From assembly GCF_000281045.1 (NCBI RefSeq), contig NW_008246077.1, positions 364,748-428,747 of the forward strand: DNA of 64,000 bases, read 5' to 3'. The position numbers and the translations under genes were made by a program. Source of the DNA: Saprolegnia diclina VS20 (Eukaryota > Oomycota > Saprolegniomycetes > Saprolegniales > Saprolegniaceae). Of this stretch, positions 20,614 to 32,374 are shown piece by piece. The notes beneath the pieces are model-generated. The model was not told where the DNA came from and searched no databases. It was given only the letters and a program-made list of their open reading frames with translations. Position 1 is the stretch's first letter; every line of letters begins with the position of its first letter.

Positions 20614-23182
20614 ATGCCGAGGGGGATTCGGGACGAGGAAGAAGACGGAGTTCTTTGTGACGACGACGCGACGGACGACGCCATGGCCTCTACCTACGTC
20701 ACGACGACGGAGCATGCAACCCTTCCGAGCGCGACCGCGCTAGCAGGTACCTCCATCATGCGATCCGCGCATGGGGCTCATGCAACGGCGCTTATGGCAG
20801 ATGCAACGACACCCAACTCGACACCAACCCTGGGTCCGACGTCGTCCTTGCCGAGCCCATACCTTCAGAGCGGCCGGAAGACGTCGAGTAGCTTCTCCGA
20901 CTTGGGCGACTTTGACGAGTTTACAGAGCTCAACTACTGTGCGACGCCCGAGAAGCCCGGCCTCTTCCACAAGCCAATGCCGATCCGGGAAGAAGTCGAG
21001 CAGTTCCGTCTCAATACCGACGACGACGACACGCGGCCTCGCCACTTGGGCTTGCATGGCACCGGCATCAACCTCTTTCCTGGCGAAGTTCTCAAGCTCC
21101 GTGTGGACCATGCAGCGTACATTGTCTTTTACAAGGCGTCGACCGCCGCTGAGCCCGAGAGCCCGCCCGACAGCGCGACGCAGCCGTCGTCGTCATCGTC
21201 CGAGTCGGCCTCGGACGTGCCCATGCCGCTCTTCGAACCCGGCGTCCCTGCAGGTACAAATGATATCCTTGTCCGTAGCACCATCTAACTCCTCTGTCGA
21301 CGATACTAGCACCAACATCGGGGCCGCCAAAATCGCTCGGTGCACTTGGCGCCGCCGGCTACACGGTCGTGACGGCCGACTGCTACCAGCGCTACAACGC
21401 AACCCGATCGGGCTCACTCGGGCGTGGCCTCTTTCGTGCGACGACGCATGTCGGGAGCGCGTTCCTCAAGGGCACGAGCACGCTCATCAACCAGACGTAC
21501 GAGGGCACGACGCGCGGTGGCGTCCTCGGTTTTGCAAAAGGTCTCGGTCTCGGCATGTGGGGCTTTGGCTCGCACACGGTCAAAGGCGCGTTTCGCAGCG
21601 TCGGGCACATGACGACGGCGGTCGGCGAAGTCGTCCTCGGGCCGGACCCGCACTTTAGCCTCGACGGGACGCTCGTCTTGACCAACTACCGCATTGTGTG
21701 GACGTCGGCGCACGACACGTTTGACATTCCTCTCGCATCGCTTGTCTCGATCGACAACCCGTCGGTGACGGCGCCCCACATCCTGCACATGGAGTGCAAG
21801 AACCTGCTTCGGCCGCAGTTTGCGTTTGCGGACGAAGCCTCGTGCGTCGCGTTCATTGAAGCCACACTTCGCCTCTACAGCGACGGCCCGTACACGTTTA
21901 GCACGGTGCATTTCAACGCGATTCAGTCGGGCACGGCGCTCGACATATTGGACGCGGACGAGACGAGCACGCCATCGATCTACGAGGCGCTCACGGACTT
22001 TGCGCGGCTCGGCTTGACCAAATCCGACGCGTGGACGCTCGTCAACAATGAGACGTACGCGCTATTTCCGACGTACCCCAAGACGTTTGTGCTGCCCGCG
22101 GGGTTTACGGACCACGACATTGTCGAGCTGAGCACGTATCGCAGCGCGAGCCGCGTGCCCGCCGTCGTATGGCTGCATCCGCTCACGAACGCGAGCATCT
22201 GTCGTTGCGCGCAGCCGTGCGCGGGCCTCAGCGGGTACGCGGCCGAGGCCGACAAGAAGGTTGTGGCGCTGCTCCGAACGGGCGCAACGTATCACTTTTT
22301 TGACGCGCGGTCGCAAATGGCGGCTGCCGGCAACTTTGCCCAAGGCAAAGGCACCGAGGACGTGCGCAACTACCCCAACACGGAGCTCCACCACTGTGAC
22401 ATTGCCAACATTCACGGCGTGCGGGCGTCGTACAATGCGCTCGCAGCCGTGTGCCAGCCAAACGCGCCCTCGGACGCAGAGCCGCTCTTGCAGCGCACGC
22501 AGTGGCTCAGCCACGCCGCCAGCATCCTCGTCGCCGCCCAGCGCATGGCGACCGTGCTATGCACGGGCGAGTCGGTCATGGTGCACTGCAGCGACGGCTG
22601 GGACCGCACGTCGCAGCTCGCTGGGCTTGTGCAACTGCTGCTCGACCCGCATTACCGAACCTTTCGAGGGTTCCTCGAGCTCATCGACAAGGAATGGTGC
22701 GAGCTACTTGCACGACATGTTTAGGAGCTCAATCGTGCTGTAGGTGCTCGTTTGGGCATATGTTTCGGTGGCGACTCGGCGTCGGGACCGGCCCCAATGC
22801 GGAAGAGGCCACGGAGCTCTCGCCCGTCTTTGTACAGTGGCTCGACTGCGTCTGGCAAGTGTGGCGTCAAGCGCCGTGGGCGTTTGAGTTTTCCGACGAG
22901 CTCGTTGCAACGATCTACAACCACGTGTACTCGGGCCTCTTTGGTACGTTCGAGTACAACTGTGAGAAGGAGCACCGGGATAAGGAAGCGCTCGACCCGA
23001 CGCGCTCGCTGTGGCGGTACCTTCTTCGGCGCCAAGCAACGTTTGAGAACCCGAGCTACGAGCCCGAGAAGAGCTTGCGACTAGTCGGCCAACTCCTCGA
23101 CGTCAATGTGGCCGAGTCCGACTTGAGGCTATGGGACGCCCATGTGGCATGCGCGGACCCGATATGCCGCAAGTACACTTGA
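20614..23182 (+). CDS. Myotubularin-family phosphoinositide 3-phosphatase
   Basis: Three exons (20614-21253, 21310-22696, 22744-23182) give about 821 residues. After a 200-residue low-complexity N-terminus comes a PH-GRAM region (FSLDGTLVLTNYRIVW near residue 327). The myotubularin phosphatase domain follows, with the active site VMVHCSDGWDRTSQ: Cys640 and Arg646 form the intact C-x5-R loop, so this is an active-type member, not a dead one. Flanking family motifs are also present (NIHGVRASYNAL, then EWCSFGHMFRWRLG across the last intron). These enzymes remove the 3-phosphate from PI3P and PI(3,5)P2 on endosomes. No FYVE or coiled coil follows the catalytic domain. The second join is supported by restoring the conserved EWxSFGHxF motif. 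Confidence 0.9.
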
Positions 23183-23425
23183 AGGTGCGACCCCGTGCTG
23201 CGTGCTTTGGAAGCCGACGGAAGACAAACCCATCGTAGGAGACATAGGAGTAGTTGTTGTAGGACATTAGTTGCAGATGGTCGACGACGACTGCTGCCAT
23301 TAGATTTGTAGGTAGTGCTAGTAGTAGGTCATGCGGTAACATTGGCGTCTCGTAGAATCAAAAGTTGGCTGATGAAGCGCACACAACAATATTGCTTGGC
23401 TGCCATAGACGATGGTGTCCTGATG

Positions 23426-24378
23426 CTATGTTAGGACGCAAGCAATGTCGTCGAAGAGCTTGGCGTTGAGTTTGGTCTCGAGCCAGCGAGCTCTACGGAC
23501 AGTATGAACAGTTCGTGAATGATGTGCGACCTCGTACTTGATGTCGCGCAGAATATCATGACTTGGTGCGACGCCCGGGCCTTGATGTGCGCTCGTCGCT
23601 GGCGCCATGGGCTGTGACATGAAGGGCGCTGGAGACGCATCCGAACGGCGCGCAGAAGGTGCTGCTCGGGCGAGTCTTGTGGCATGGAACGCCTTGTTGG
23701 TGCTGCTTGGCGTCGATTGTAGTTTGCTTGGTTTTTGGTCGATCACTGCTCTGGGCCTGGGCAGGACCACGTTTCTCGTTTGCTCAGACCGTGAAGTCGA
23801 AATTCTAGGATATTGCGTGCTCTGGGGCGGCTTGGTGACCGCGATAGCGCGCAGCGGCTGCTTGGCTTCGGTTGTCGATGGCGGCGTCCGGGGAATCACC
23901 ACGGGAGCCACTGCCATCGGAAGCAGTTGAAAATTGGGAAACGCTTGCACCTCGTCCTCCTCAAAGTCCCCGAGGAGCGCCGCACACGCTTCCATCTCTT
24001 GCTGAATGAGCATCTCTACATGCTTCCTGTCAGGAGTTATCAAGGACGCATGCAACCCGTACCTCGCGTTGGGATCGTCGTCGGGCGGGATGTTTGGGGA
24101 CTCGGCACACGATCGTCCACATGCGGCTTGGCTGGTCGCTTCTTGACAGCATCTACATGCACGTGCTTCGTCGGTCGAGGTCGTCGCACGCTTCCTACAC
24201 TCCATCGCCCGCTGGACCATCTTGCGTCCATAGGTTGCCTCGATCTGCACGTCCATGCAGAGGGTCATCTTCCCACCCCCTGTGCTTCCATCATGATCCG
24301 ACGCACCGTCGACCAGCTTCCGGCCGCGGCCAGCGCGCGTATGTGGCGCTTCTTCTCGGCCGTCGTCGTCGTCGCCAC
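23426..24378 (-). CDS. Hypothetical, mostly disordered protein
   Basis: The best model starts at the ATG at 24378 (MVATTTTAEKKRHIRALAAA). It uses a first intron of about 62 nt ending just before IEATYGRKMVQRAMECRKRA, and a second intron of 36 nt near 24060 that joins DDDPNAR to KHVEMLIQQEMEACAALL. The middle is Cys-rich (RACRCCQEATSQAACGRSC) and the remainder is Pro/Ser/Thr-rich, ending ETKLNAKLFDDIACVLT. No family is recognised. Without the first intron the frame would start at 24268. The short 3' intergenic space faces the myotubularin gene tail to tail. Confidence 0.5.
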
Positions 24379-24405
24379 CATCGAGCAAATTGGAAACTGG
24401 CGCGA

Positions 24406-24413
24406 CTCATCCG
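24406..24413. promoter_or_regulatory. ATCCGGAT site in divergent promoter
   Basis: Perfect 8-bp palindrome 28 bp upstream of the minus-strand start at 24378 and about 200 bp upstream of the plus-strand start at 24612; a related CCGTATCCGTATCC lies near 24472. Same core as in the other promoters of this window. Confidence 0.45.
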
Positions 24414-24611
24414 GATAACGGCGACAAAGAAACCGTCCAAGATCCACCTTGGCGCCGTAATAATATTCCGTATCCGTATCCAGCACATTCTTTTTTGGGT
24501 ACATGTCTTTTCCACATACACTATTTATAATGTATGGAGTGAAAATAATTAAAATATATCGCAATTTGCACGTGAGAAAAAATTGATTGGGTGAAACAAG
24601 AATTGGCCGCC

Positions 24612-25981
24612 ATGTCCTCGAGCGCCCCGCCACTCTCGCCGACGAGCCAGCCCGATGCGAAGCGCATGAAGACGCAGGAAGACCAAGGACAGGAGTACCA
24701 CATCATCCTCTTCTACAAGTACGTCCAGGTGCCGGACCCGCAGGCGGAGAAGGCGGCGCAGCATGCGCTCTGTACCGAGCTCGGGCTCCTTGGCCGCTCG
24801 CTCGTAAGCAACGAAGGCATCAACGCCACGTTTGGCGGGCCGCTCGACAAGATCAACGCGTACGTCGAGACCATGATTGCGCACCCGGTCTTCGCCATGA
24901 GCATCGAAGACTTTAAGCGCAGCATGGTCGTCGACAAGGCGCCTTTCGCTGAGCTCGTCATCAAGGACGTCAAGGAGATTGTCAACACGGGTCGCAACAT
25001 CGTGCCGCCGGCGGTCTCCATGACGGACGCGGAGCGTGGGTACCTCACGCCACAGCAGTTCCACGAAGCGCTGGCCAAGAAGGACGAAAAGCCCACGGTA
25101 CGATCGATGACGTTTGTCGCATGTGTGCTGCAGCTCACGCTGGCATGACTAGATTGTGCTGGACGTGCGCGCCCACAAGGAGTTTCTCGTCGGCCACTTC
25201 AAGGACGCGGTGGACCCGCAGGTCAAGAACTTTTCCGAGTACTATGCATTCTTGGACCAGCGCATCCCCAAGTTCAAGGAGGAAAACACGACCGTGCTCA
25301 TGTACTGCACGGGCGGCATTCGCTGCGAGAAGGCGTCCCAGTTCCTCCGCAGCAAGGGTATTACAGACGTGCACCACCTCAAGGGCGGCATCCACCGGTA
25401 CCTCGAGCAGTTCCCGGACGGGGGCTTCTTCCAGGGCAAGAACTTTGTGTTTGACAAGCGGTACGCCCTTCGATCCTCATCAGTACATTATGATTCATAC
25501 TGCGCCGCGCAGCGTGCTCATGGGACCCAAGACGGCCGACGTTGTTGGCTCGTGCGTCTCGTGCGCGACGCCGTACGATGCGTTCAACGGTGTGAAAGTC
25601 TGCAGCGTGTGCCGGGATCTCGTCCTCGTCTGCGACCCGTGCTTCCAACATGCACACGGCGAAGTGCACTGCCTCGAACATCGCTATCTCAAGGACTGCT
25701 ACTTTACGTTCCTGCAGTACTTTAGCGCTGCTGAGCTTGAGGCGCAGGTGGCGGGCCTTGAAGGTGTCCTCGCGGCGCTACTCTCCGAGACGGAAAAGCA
25801 AAAGCGCAGCCAGAACCGCCGCCGCACGGTGCGCAAGCAGCTCGAGAAGGTCAAGGCGCGCCTATCGCTCGTGCAAGAAAACCCGTCGGCTGTCGAAACG
25901 TGGACCAAGGTGCACTGCCGCACGTGTGGCTCCACCGACTGCCAAGGCACGTGCTGGGGCTTCTGGAACGAAGTGCAGTAA
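24612..25981 (+). CDS. TrhO/TSTD2-like rhodanese, probable tRNA uridine hydroxylase
   Basis: Three exons (24612-25097, 25153-25460, 25513-25981) give about 420 residues. The N-terminal acylphosphatase-like domain of the UPF0176/TrhO family is clear (FYKYVQVPD, GLLGRSLVSNEGINATFGG). It is followed by a rhodanese domain (VLDVRAHKEFLVGHFKDAV) with active-site loop MYCTGGIRCEKAS; Cys214 is the nucleophile. The C-terminus adds a Cys-rich zinc module (CVSCATPYDAFNGVKVCSVC, LVCDPCF, CRTCGSTDCQGTCWG) as in animal TSTD2. Bacterial TrhO makes 5-hydroxyuridine at tRNA position 34 using oxygen; the same chemistry here is inferred. The first intron carries an in-frame stop, supporting splicing. Confidence 0.85.
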
Positions 25982-26001
25982 GCACAGACAGCTCTACAGA
26001 C

Positions 26002-26061
26002 GTCATAAGATACGCAACATGCATAGACTGTGTCATAAGATACGCAACATGCATAGACTGT
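26002..26061 (+). repeat. Two exact 30-bp tandem copies
   Basis: The unit GTCATAAGATACGCAACATG... (30 nt) is repeated exactly at 26002-26031 and 26032-26061, beginning 20 nt after the stop codon of the rhodanese gene, so probably in its 3' UTR. Being identical, the duplication looks recent. Confidence 0.8.
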
Positions 26062-26569
26062 GTTTCCGGAAGCCATACTGTTGTTGCTGTCTAACGCCTC
26101 GAATATGCTTCATTCGGGCTACACGGAGGCGTCAAGATCGGCCGATGAACGTTAACTCGGCCGGTTGACACGCATCGGTACCACGCAGGTATGATTGGCT
26201 GAAATGAATGTCGATATCATTCGCTGAAATGCGACCAATCAAACGTCGTCTGGAAACCACCACCGAGGAGCGGGGGTGCTCGGACGCACTTTGACGATTG
26301 GAAACGAAAATGCTCATATTCGGTACGTCGATAGAAGACACTTTGTAGAGCACGGAGTGTCAAGTCATTCCGCCGTCGGCGACGCACAGCAAGAGTTCTA
26401 TCGAATCAAAAGTTAACGACTAACCGACTATGTTAACCGGTTACGTTGCGGTTATCAAACCCCACTGTCGGCTTGGCTCTTGCTTGCGAGCTGCGAGGCG
26501 GTTGGCCGACGCAACGTAACTCTTGCAAGTAGACAACGTGGCATAATATTGTCCAAGAGTGTTAACAAT
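26062..26569. other. Intergenic spacer between converging genes
   Basis: No coding frame of note. It holds CCAAT pentamers near 26190-26235 and the palindrome TAACCGGTTA at 26434-26443, which recurs at 50628-50637. Confidence 0.4.
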
Positions 26570-29500
26570 CTACGGCGCGGCTGGCTTGGGAGAGCCAAAG
26601 AGGAGGTAATGCATGGCGTTGATCTCAACTTCGATGGGGAGTTTGGCTGCCAAAGACATGGTGCGAGGACTGGGCATCGGCGGCGAGTACGAGCCGAGTG
26701 GCGACGTTGGCTGCTTCAGTGATGAATTGCGGTCGAGACTTGATGGCGGCAGTGCAGTTGGCGTGCTTGCAAACACCTGAAAGTTGTAGGATGTACTTGA
26801 CGGCGTTGGTGTTGGCGTCGCCCATATTGGGTGAGAAGCGGCTGGTGGCGTCACCGCGGGGGGAGACAGCGGGTCAACTGCAACCGGACCAGTGTCTTCA
26901 AGCGTGTTGAGTCCCATGGGTGACGTAGCTATCGAGGATGGCCGTCTTGCTGTGGATGTTGTGTTGATCGGCAATATCGAGGGACGCCGGACGGCAGCTT
27001 CAACCTTGGGAGTTGGTGGCGCTGTGTCATTTTGGTACGCCTTGGCCGGGTCTATGCTAGAGCTTGGTGGTAGATCTTGAGAAACGGGTTTGCTCATGCT
27101 AACATTCGCTGACAGGTCTTGAGACACGGGCACGTTCACGTTGGGGTCAGGCGACAGCTCTTGAGGTAAGTGTTGTGCTTCGACTTGCGAGATGTTGGTT
27201 GTCTCTGGAGTCCTTACAGAGCTGGAACGTCTGCGAGCAGTGACGATGGGCTGGCTCGTTGACGCGGGATCCACGCCAGGTGAAGAAGAGGCAGGAATCG
27301 GTGCTGCAGCGACCGTCGCGGTGGATGCAGGTGCCAGAGGCGTAGCCGGGACAGTGGCACGCGAGGCAGCATACACGGTCCGCTCCGCGGGCGCTGACGC
27401 CATGAGACCTTGCAATGACGAAGTCGTCGAGGGTGCAGGCTCTACTGGTGTCGCGCCAGCAGGTGCTACTGGCGTAGCAGAACCCAATACTGCGGGCATT
27501 GAGGCAGCTGGCGCCGTAGACGTTGTGGGAGCAGGCGCCACAAGCGTTGGCGATGGCTCAGAGCCAGACACGTCGTGCGACTCAAGTATCGGTAGCACAT
27601 TTGTTGGAGAAGAGGGACGAGGCTGCGCGTCCACTCTTGCTGTTGCTGTTTGCGACAGAGTTGCCGGGGTTGCCACGACTTGCGGTGTCGGCGGTGCCGA
27701 GCGCTCTTGGTCAAGAACTACTGAAGGCGGACCAGTAGCAGCTTGCGGCACAGTCGGTGACACAGTTGATAGCTCAAAAGACGATGCGGTGGAAGGTACC
27801 ACATCTAATGGCTTCGAAGATAATGCAGCAGAAGGTAGCACCTCTGATGCGGCTCGAAGTTGTAACCTCTCGTGGTCTGGAGCCAAGGTTTGTTGCAGCT
27901 GTACGGCTGGAGCTTCGATGCGGGGGGATACCTCTAAGGCTTGTGCCACCGGAGTCGTCGATGCTCTTGCCGGCTCCTCGCCATCGATCAAGTGAAGCGT
28001 CTCTGACAGCGGCTGCGCCGACGACTGACGCCTCATCGGCTGCTGGTCGGTCAGTTGCTCGGGTTGGCCAAATGCACTGGGTAGTTTTGTGGGCACTTCT
28101 GCACCGTCGGTTGACAAAAGCATCTCTGGCTCCGCTGATGCCCCACTTGCGTCAGAGGCGTTAGTGGGCAGCGATGCGTTCGGTGCAGTTTCCGTTGGCA
28201 ACGTCACCACAGTGTCCAAGGGACTTGCCGTTGCGCTCAAAAGGACGCCGTCGGGCATACTCGCTTCGTCGCCGCCATGGTCGAAGAAGGGATCTTCTTC
28301 ATCTTCCGCCGGTACTTGGGTCTCTGGTGGCGCACCTTGGTCACCATTGCCGTCCGCCGCCGTGAACTCAGTCTCCTGTAAAGGCGACGCGGCAACGGTC
28401 TCTTCAAGTAGACGCTCTTGCGGCGCTGCAACGGACGTTGGCGCTGTTTGTGGCTGCTCCGGACTGGCTACTGGTGTTGGCGTCGTATTGTTGGGCATTA
28501 GACCACGGCTTTTCGTAGCTGGTGGCTCGCTCGATAAAGGGCTTGATGGCGAGATCTTGGCTTTCGTTGGCAACTCGATAACCTGGAAAATAATGGTCAC
28601 GTCTCAACCAACAACACCAGAAGTACCGGTGCTCTGGGCTGCTCCACGGTCGCAGTATTTCTCGTCGTAGGCCCGTCCAAGTCGTTTGCGGCACTAGATT
28701 GAGCAGCGCTGGTCCCCGTGTCGGTACGAAAGAGTGTAGGAGGCGTCATCACTTCCGATCCCGGTTGCTGCGCTGGAGCTGAACTGGTCGTCGGTGAGCG
28801 AGGACTTGTCGCTGGCTTGCCTCGGTCATTGGACATGGTTTCGTCGCGTGACACGGCCGGCGCGGGAAGCACAAGTGCTTCGCCTCCGACGCTAGCAGCT
28901 TTCGATACACTGGACGGTGGAGCTAGAGTACTGCGGTTGGCCGGCTCCGCGCTCGTAGCTGCTTGACCAAGACGCGCCGGTGTTTGGGCGGGCGTCTCTG
29001 GATGCCTCGTAGTCGGCTCGAGGGCAGACCACGGAAGAGCGGCGCTAGCTGGTCTGGGCGTAGGAACCGACGTCGGTACTAAAGGCTCGGCCGACCGAGG
29101 TGATGCTGGGTGCTGGCTTGCGTGGCGCTCGGGCTGCAAATGCACAACGGGGGGCGGTCCTGATGCAGCACGCTTTTTTGCAGCTACAGGTTGCGACGAC
29201 TCAACATCCTTCGACGATGTCGGTACTGGCGCAGGCTTTGATGTGGCCACACCCCGATCGACCAGCTGCTTGGTAACTTCGGGGGCTGCCGTGGCAAAAT
29301 GCGCTTTTGTAACAATCGGCTCGAGGTCGCTCGAGTCGGTGGCTGCATCCGACACGACTCTGCGCGGCGAGTCGACTTGCCCGCCAAAGTCTGTCCGCCC
29401 AGTGGTGTCCGTCGACGGCTCTTGACGACTGTCGTGCTTGCTTGTCTGGGTGCGCTGAATCGGCGCAGAGTGTCCGACCGTGATCTCAGAAAGGTCTGGA

Positions 29501-30312
29501 GGTACGCTCAGATCCCCTGCGTCATCTTGGCGTGGTGGCGGCGACGGAAGCTTGGGCACGTGAATACTAGACAGAGCCCGAAGCGGGGTGGCTGAAGTCG
29601 CGAGGAAGGGACGCAGCCGCTTTGGTAGCTCAAGTAGCGGGGGCGGGTGCATGTACTCTTGCAAATGAAGCGACGGCTCCGTCGAAAGCGCCAGTTGGAG
29701 CTGGCAGTCCTTCTCAATGTGTGGGACGACCGGCTTGGGCTTTCCTTGCACCTCAATATTGCGCATGAGGTGCTCCGTGTTTATTGCTGTAAGGGTCACG
29801 GGCGCTGCCGGCTCGGTCCCCGCGTCCATCGTGACAACGCTCTTAGGCGGCAACTCGAGGTCGTTCGAGTCGGTGGCGGCGTCCGACATGACCTTGCGCG
29901 GTGGCTCCGCTTGCGGCAATACATCTGTCGGCTTGGGCGGCGTCAACGCCTCGGGCACCTCGTCCTTCACTTCGTCGTTTGCGGGATCCGGCTCGAGTGC
30001 AATCTTGCGGTTCGAGCCATATTTGAACTGGAGACGGCGACAGATCTTGTCCATGGACGAAGCCATCTTGAGAATCGATGCGACGTCGTCCTGCACAGCC
30101 TTTGCTTTTTGCTCGGCGACTTCTTTGGCTTGGTTGTCCTCTTCGTCGTCGTTCTCTTCGCTGCTCGCGTCCCCGTCGTCACTGCTGTTGTCATCGGAAT
30201 CTTCCGCACTGTCTTCGTCTTCGCTATCATAGTCGCTCGAGCTGGCGACCGACCCCGTCTCGTCGCTCGCATCGTCGCTGCGGTCACTTGCGTCGTCGCC
30301 CGTCGAGCTCAT
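26570..30312 (-). CDS. Large disordered Ser/Pro/Ala/Thr-rich protein (two exons)
   Basis: Two long frames join through a 44-nt intron (30312-28627 and 28582-26570), giving about 1232 residues. The N-terminus is extremely acidic (Asp/Ser/Glu run of 60 residues), followed by one helical segment (VASILKMASSMDKICRRLQF) that looks like the only folded part. The rest is Pro/Ala/Ser/Thr-rich with no domain. A motif around SDAATDSxDLE preceded by PRKV/PRRV occurs twice, near residues 142 and 336. The C-terminal end (LPIEVEINAMHYLLFGSPKP) is again more ordered. It could be a nuclear or cytoskeletal scaffold; no family recognised. The clean join removes an in-frame stop, which supports one gene rather than two. 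Confidence 0.65.
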
Positions 30313-30741
30313 GCTTGGATCTTCTAGGATCGAAAAAATCTAGCGTCTGAAACGGGCGCGAATAGTGATCCAACAGACAACATTGTGCACGAATATATAC
30401 TACCGATCGGCCCACAACCAACAAAATCTTCTAGTGGAGCGTCAAGGCAGTATGTATGCAGTCAGTACTACGGTGGTGAGCACTCGAATACACCCCATAT
30501 TCTATCCATGTATCTATCTATCTCGTCGTCATGAGAGCAGAGCGAGAAGGGTCCGCGGCTTGTTTCCCGCGGCAAGGCTTCTTCGGCAAAACTAGATACT
30601 AGTACGCGGAATCCGCCAGCTACGCCTTGAGGTTGCTCCTTGAATGCAATGTCGAGATAAAGCGAGGACGACAAGGGTTGCTGCTACTGTAGTATTTCTC
30701 AAAGTCTTAGGATATACAGCCGCCTGGTATTGCAACAGGCT
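30313..30741. other. Intergenic spacer
   Basis: About 430 bp upstream of the disordered-protein gene and downstream of the sorting nexin. It contains a short TCTA/TATC run near 30505-30525 and no supported gene. Confidence 0.4.
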
Positions 30742-32055
30742 CTACAAGGAGACGTCGACGTACGGCTTTTCTTCGTGCTCTGTCACGGCGCCGTACTCTG
30801 CGTTGTTGTCCATATCGTCGTCCTCGGATGCAAACGGAAGCTTGAGCGACGGCATGGTGGCTCGTCGGATCTCGTCTTGTGGCACGCAGATGCCCGCGGC
30901 CTCCTTCATGCGCGGGAGCACGCGGTCCAGCGTGGCCGCAAACTCGCGCGCGTGGTCGCTCTGCAGCGACGCAAAGGCCAGGTAGAGCTGCTTGAGTGCG
31001 CTCGCCTTTTCTTCACGGAACTTGAGCACTTCGCTCATGACACGCGCGTGCACAGCTTCGTACGCCGCTTGCGCGTCGGCGAGAGCGTTGGCCACCGCGG
31101 TCGGGTTGGGGCTTGAAGCCATGAAGCTGCCAAAGCTGCTGCGCCGCGTCGGCGACTCGGGCGCGGCAGCGAGTCGGTTCACGGCCGCGAGCTGCGCTTG
31201 GTAGGCGAACCGCCGGTCTTCGCGAGTCGCGAGCGCGGCTTGGACGCTACCGATCCAGCGCGCAAAGTCGTCAATGCCGTCGGCCAGCCCGTTCCAGGCC
31301 ACGTCGAGATGGCGCGCGCGGGCATCCAAAATTTGCACAAACGAGGTGAACGCGACCGCCTTCATTTCCGGCAGCGACGCTTCGAGTTCGGCCAGTGACG
31401 ACGTGGCGTCAATGACATCGCCGTACGCGGCGGCGGCCACCTTGTTGGCGCGGTAGGCTGCGACGACTTTCTGCTGCAGCGCCTTGGCTGAGGCTTCGAG
31501 GTGCGAGACGTACGCGGCGATCTGGTCGAACTCGCGGTCTTGGTCCGTCTTGGGCTTGCTAAGGTCCTTCCCATACGCGCGGGATGCGAGCGTTTGAACC
31601 TTGTCGTGCTCGGACCACTTTTGAACAGCCTTGCCAAACCAAGACGAGAGCGCTTGCTTGGGCGCCGCGTCCTTGGCTTTGGCCTTGAGCTGCGTGAGGT
31701 CGACGGTCGAGACCGAGAGAAAGGCGAGAAAGCAGGGCGCGACCGCCAGCACGTCGTGGCCGGCGACGTTGGTGAGGAACTTTTGCAAGCCGACGCGGCG
31801 CGCCTCGAGGAATTCCCGCGAGTGGAGGAGACCGACGACCTTGGCCGGCAGCGGCGGCACGATGCAGCCGGGGCACGTCTTGAGCAGCTGGCTCTGGAGC
31901 CACGCAAAGTCCGAGTAGCGTCGGTCGACTTCGTGCAAAATAGGTCCCGCGCCCGCCGACCGAATCGGGTACACGTGGTACGCGTTCACGCCGTCGCCGA
32001 CCTTGCCTGCTTCGCCCACGTGGATCATCGCGCTGAAATTGCTCAATGCATTCAT
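30742..32055 (-). CDS. Sorting nexin with PX domain and BAR-like helices
   Basis: Intronless, 437 residues from the ATG at 32055. Residues about 8-120 form a PX domain: a phosphoinositide-binding arginine/tyrosine patch (EVDRRYSDFAWLQSQLLK), the proline loop (CIVPPLPAKVVG) and the helix RREFLEARRVGLQKFL-like segment. The remainder is a long helical region with the length and pattern of a Vps5/SNX BAR domain (DQIAAYVSHLEASAKALQQK, FVQILDARARHLDVAW, FREEKASALKQLYLAFASLQ). Such proteins bind PI3P on endosomes, curve membranes and act in retromer-type recycling. The acidic C-terminus (ASEDDDMDNNAEYGAVTEHE) is unassigned. It may act in the same PI3P-controlled endosomal system as the myotubularin gene in this window. 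Confidence 0.87.
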   Translation of the reverse strand: MNALSNFSAMIHVGEAGKVGDGVNAYHVYPIRSAGAGPILHEVDRRYSDFAWLQSQLLKTCPGCIVPPLPAKVVGLLHSREFLEARRVGLQKFLTNVAGHDVLAVAPCFLAFLSVSTVDLTQLKAKAKDAAPKQALSSWFGKAVQKWSEHDKVQTLASRAYGKDLSKPKTDQDREFDQIAAYVSHLEASAKALQQKVVAAYRANKVAAAAYGDVIDATSSLAELEASLPEMKAVAFTSFVQILDARARHLDVAWNGLADGIDDFARWIGSVQAALATREDRRFAYQAQLAAVNRLAAAPESPTRRSSFGSFMASSPNPTAVANALADAQAAYEAVHARVMSEVLKFREEKASALKQLYLAFASLQSDHAREFAATLDRVLPRMKEAAGICVPQDEIRRATMPSLKLPFASEDDDMDNNAEYGAVTEHEEKPYVDVSL

Positions 32056-32073
32056 TGCAGCCGACGCGGTCGA

Positions 32074-32090
32074 GGTTCGAAAATCGAACC
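32074..32090. promoter_or_regulatory. GGTTCGA-AAA-TCGAACC inverted repeat
   Basis: Perfect 7-bp inverted repeat with a 3-bp spacer, 19 bp upstream of the sorting nexin start codon. It may be a dimeric transcription-factor site or a 5' UTR hairpin. The rest of the spacer to 32374 shows nothing else. Confidence 0.4.
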
Positions 32091-32374
32091 GGCGCGATCT
32101 TGCGAAGTCTGGAACATTGGGGCGACGACGACGAGGTATCCTTCGGTGACGCACGGGTGGCTGGGCACCGCCACATGTTGTATGCGCGTGCGTGCGTCTT
32201 TGCGCTTGAAATCGCCCCCACCGCAAGTGAAGCCAGGACCAGATACTGTGTTGTGGTGCATCGGTGCATATTTTACAGAGTGATAGGACTATTGCGCAAA
32301 GTCGCTGCAGATGCTTTGATTTAGCACTTTGTCGACAGCAACATTGATCGGCAATCCGACACGTCAATGAGGAC

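Noticed and set aside
27192-27995. Long plus-strand ORF (about 267 codons)
   Set aside because: Antisense shadow of the low-complexity Ala/Pro/Thr-rich protein on the minus strand.
28597-30312. Two separate disordered-protein genes instead of one
   Set aside because: A 44-nt GT-AG intron joins them exactly in frame and removes the intervening stop.
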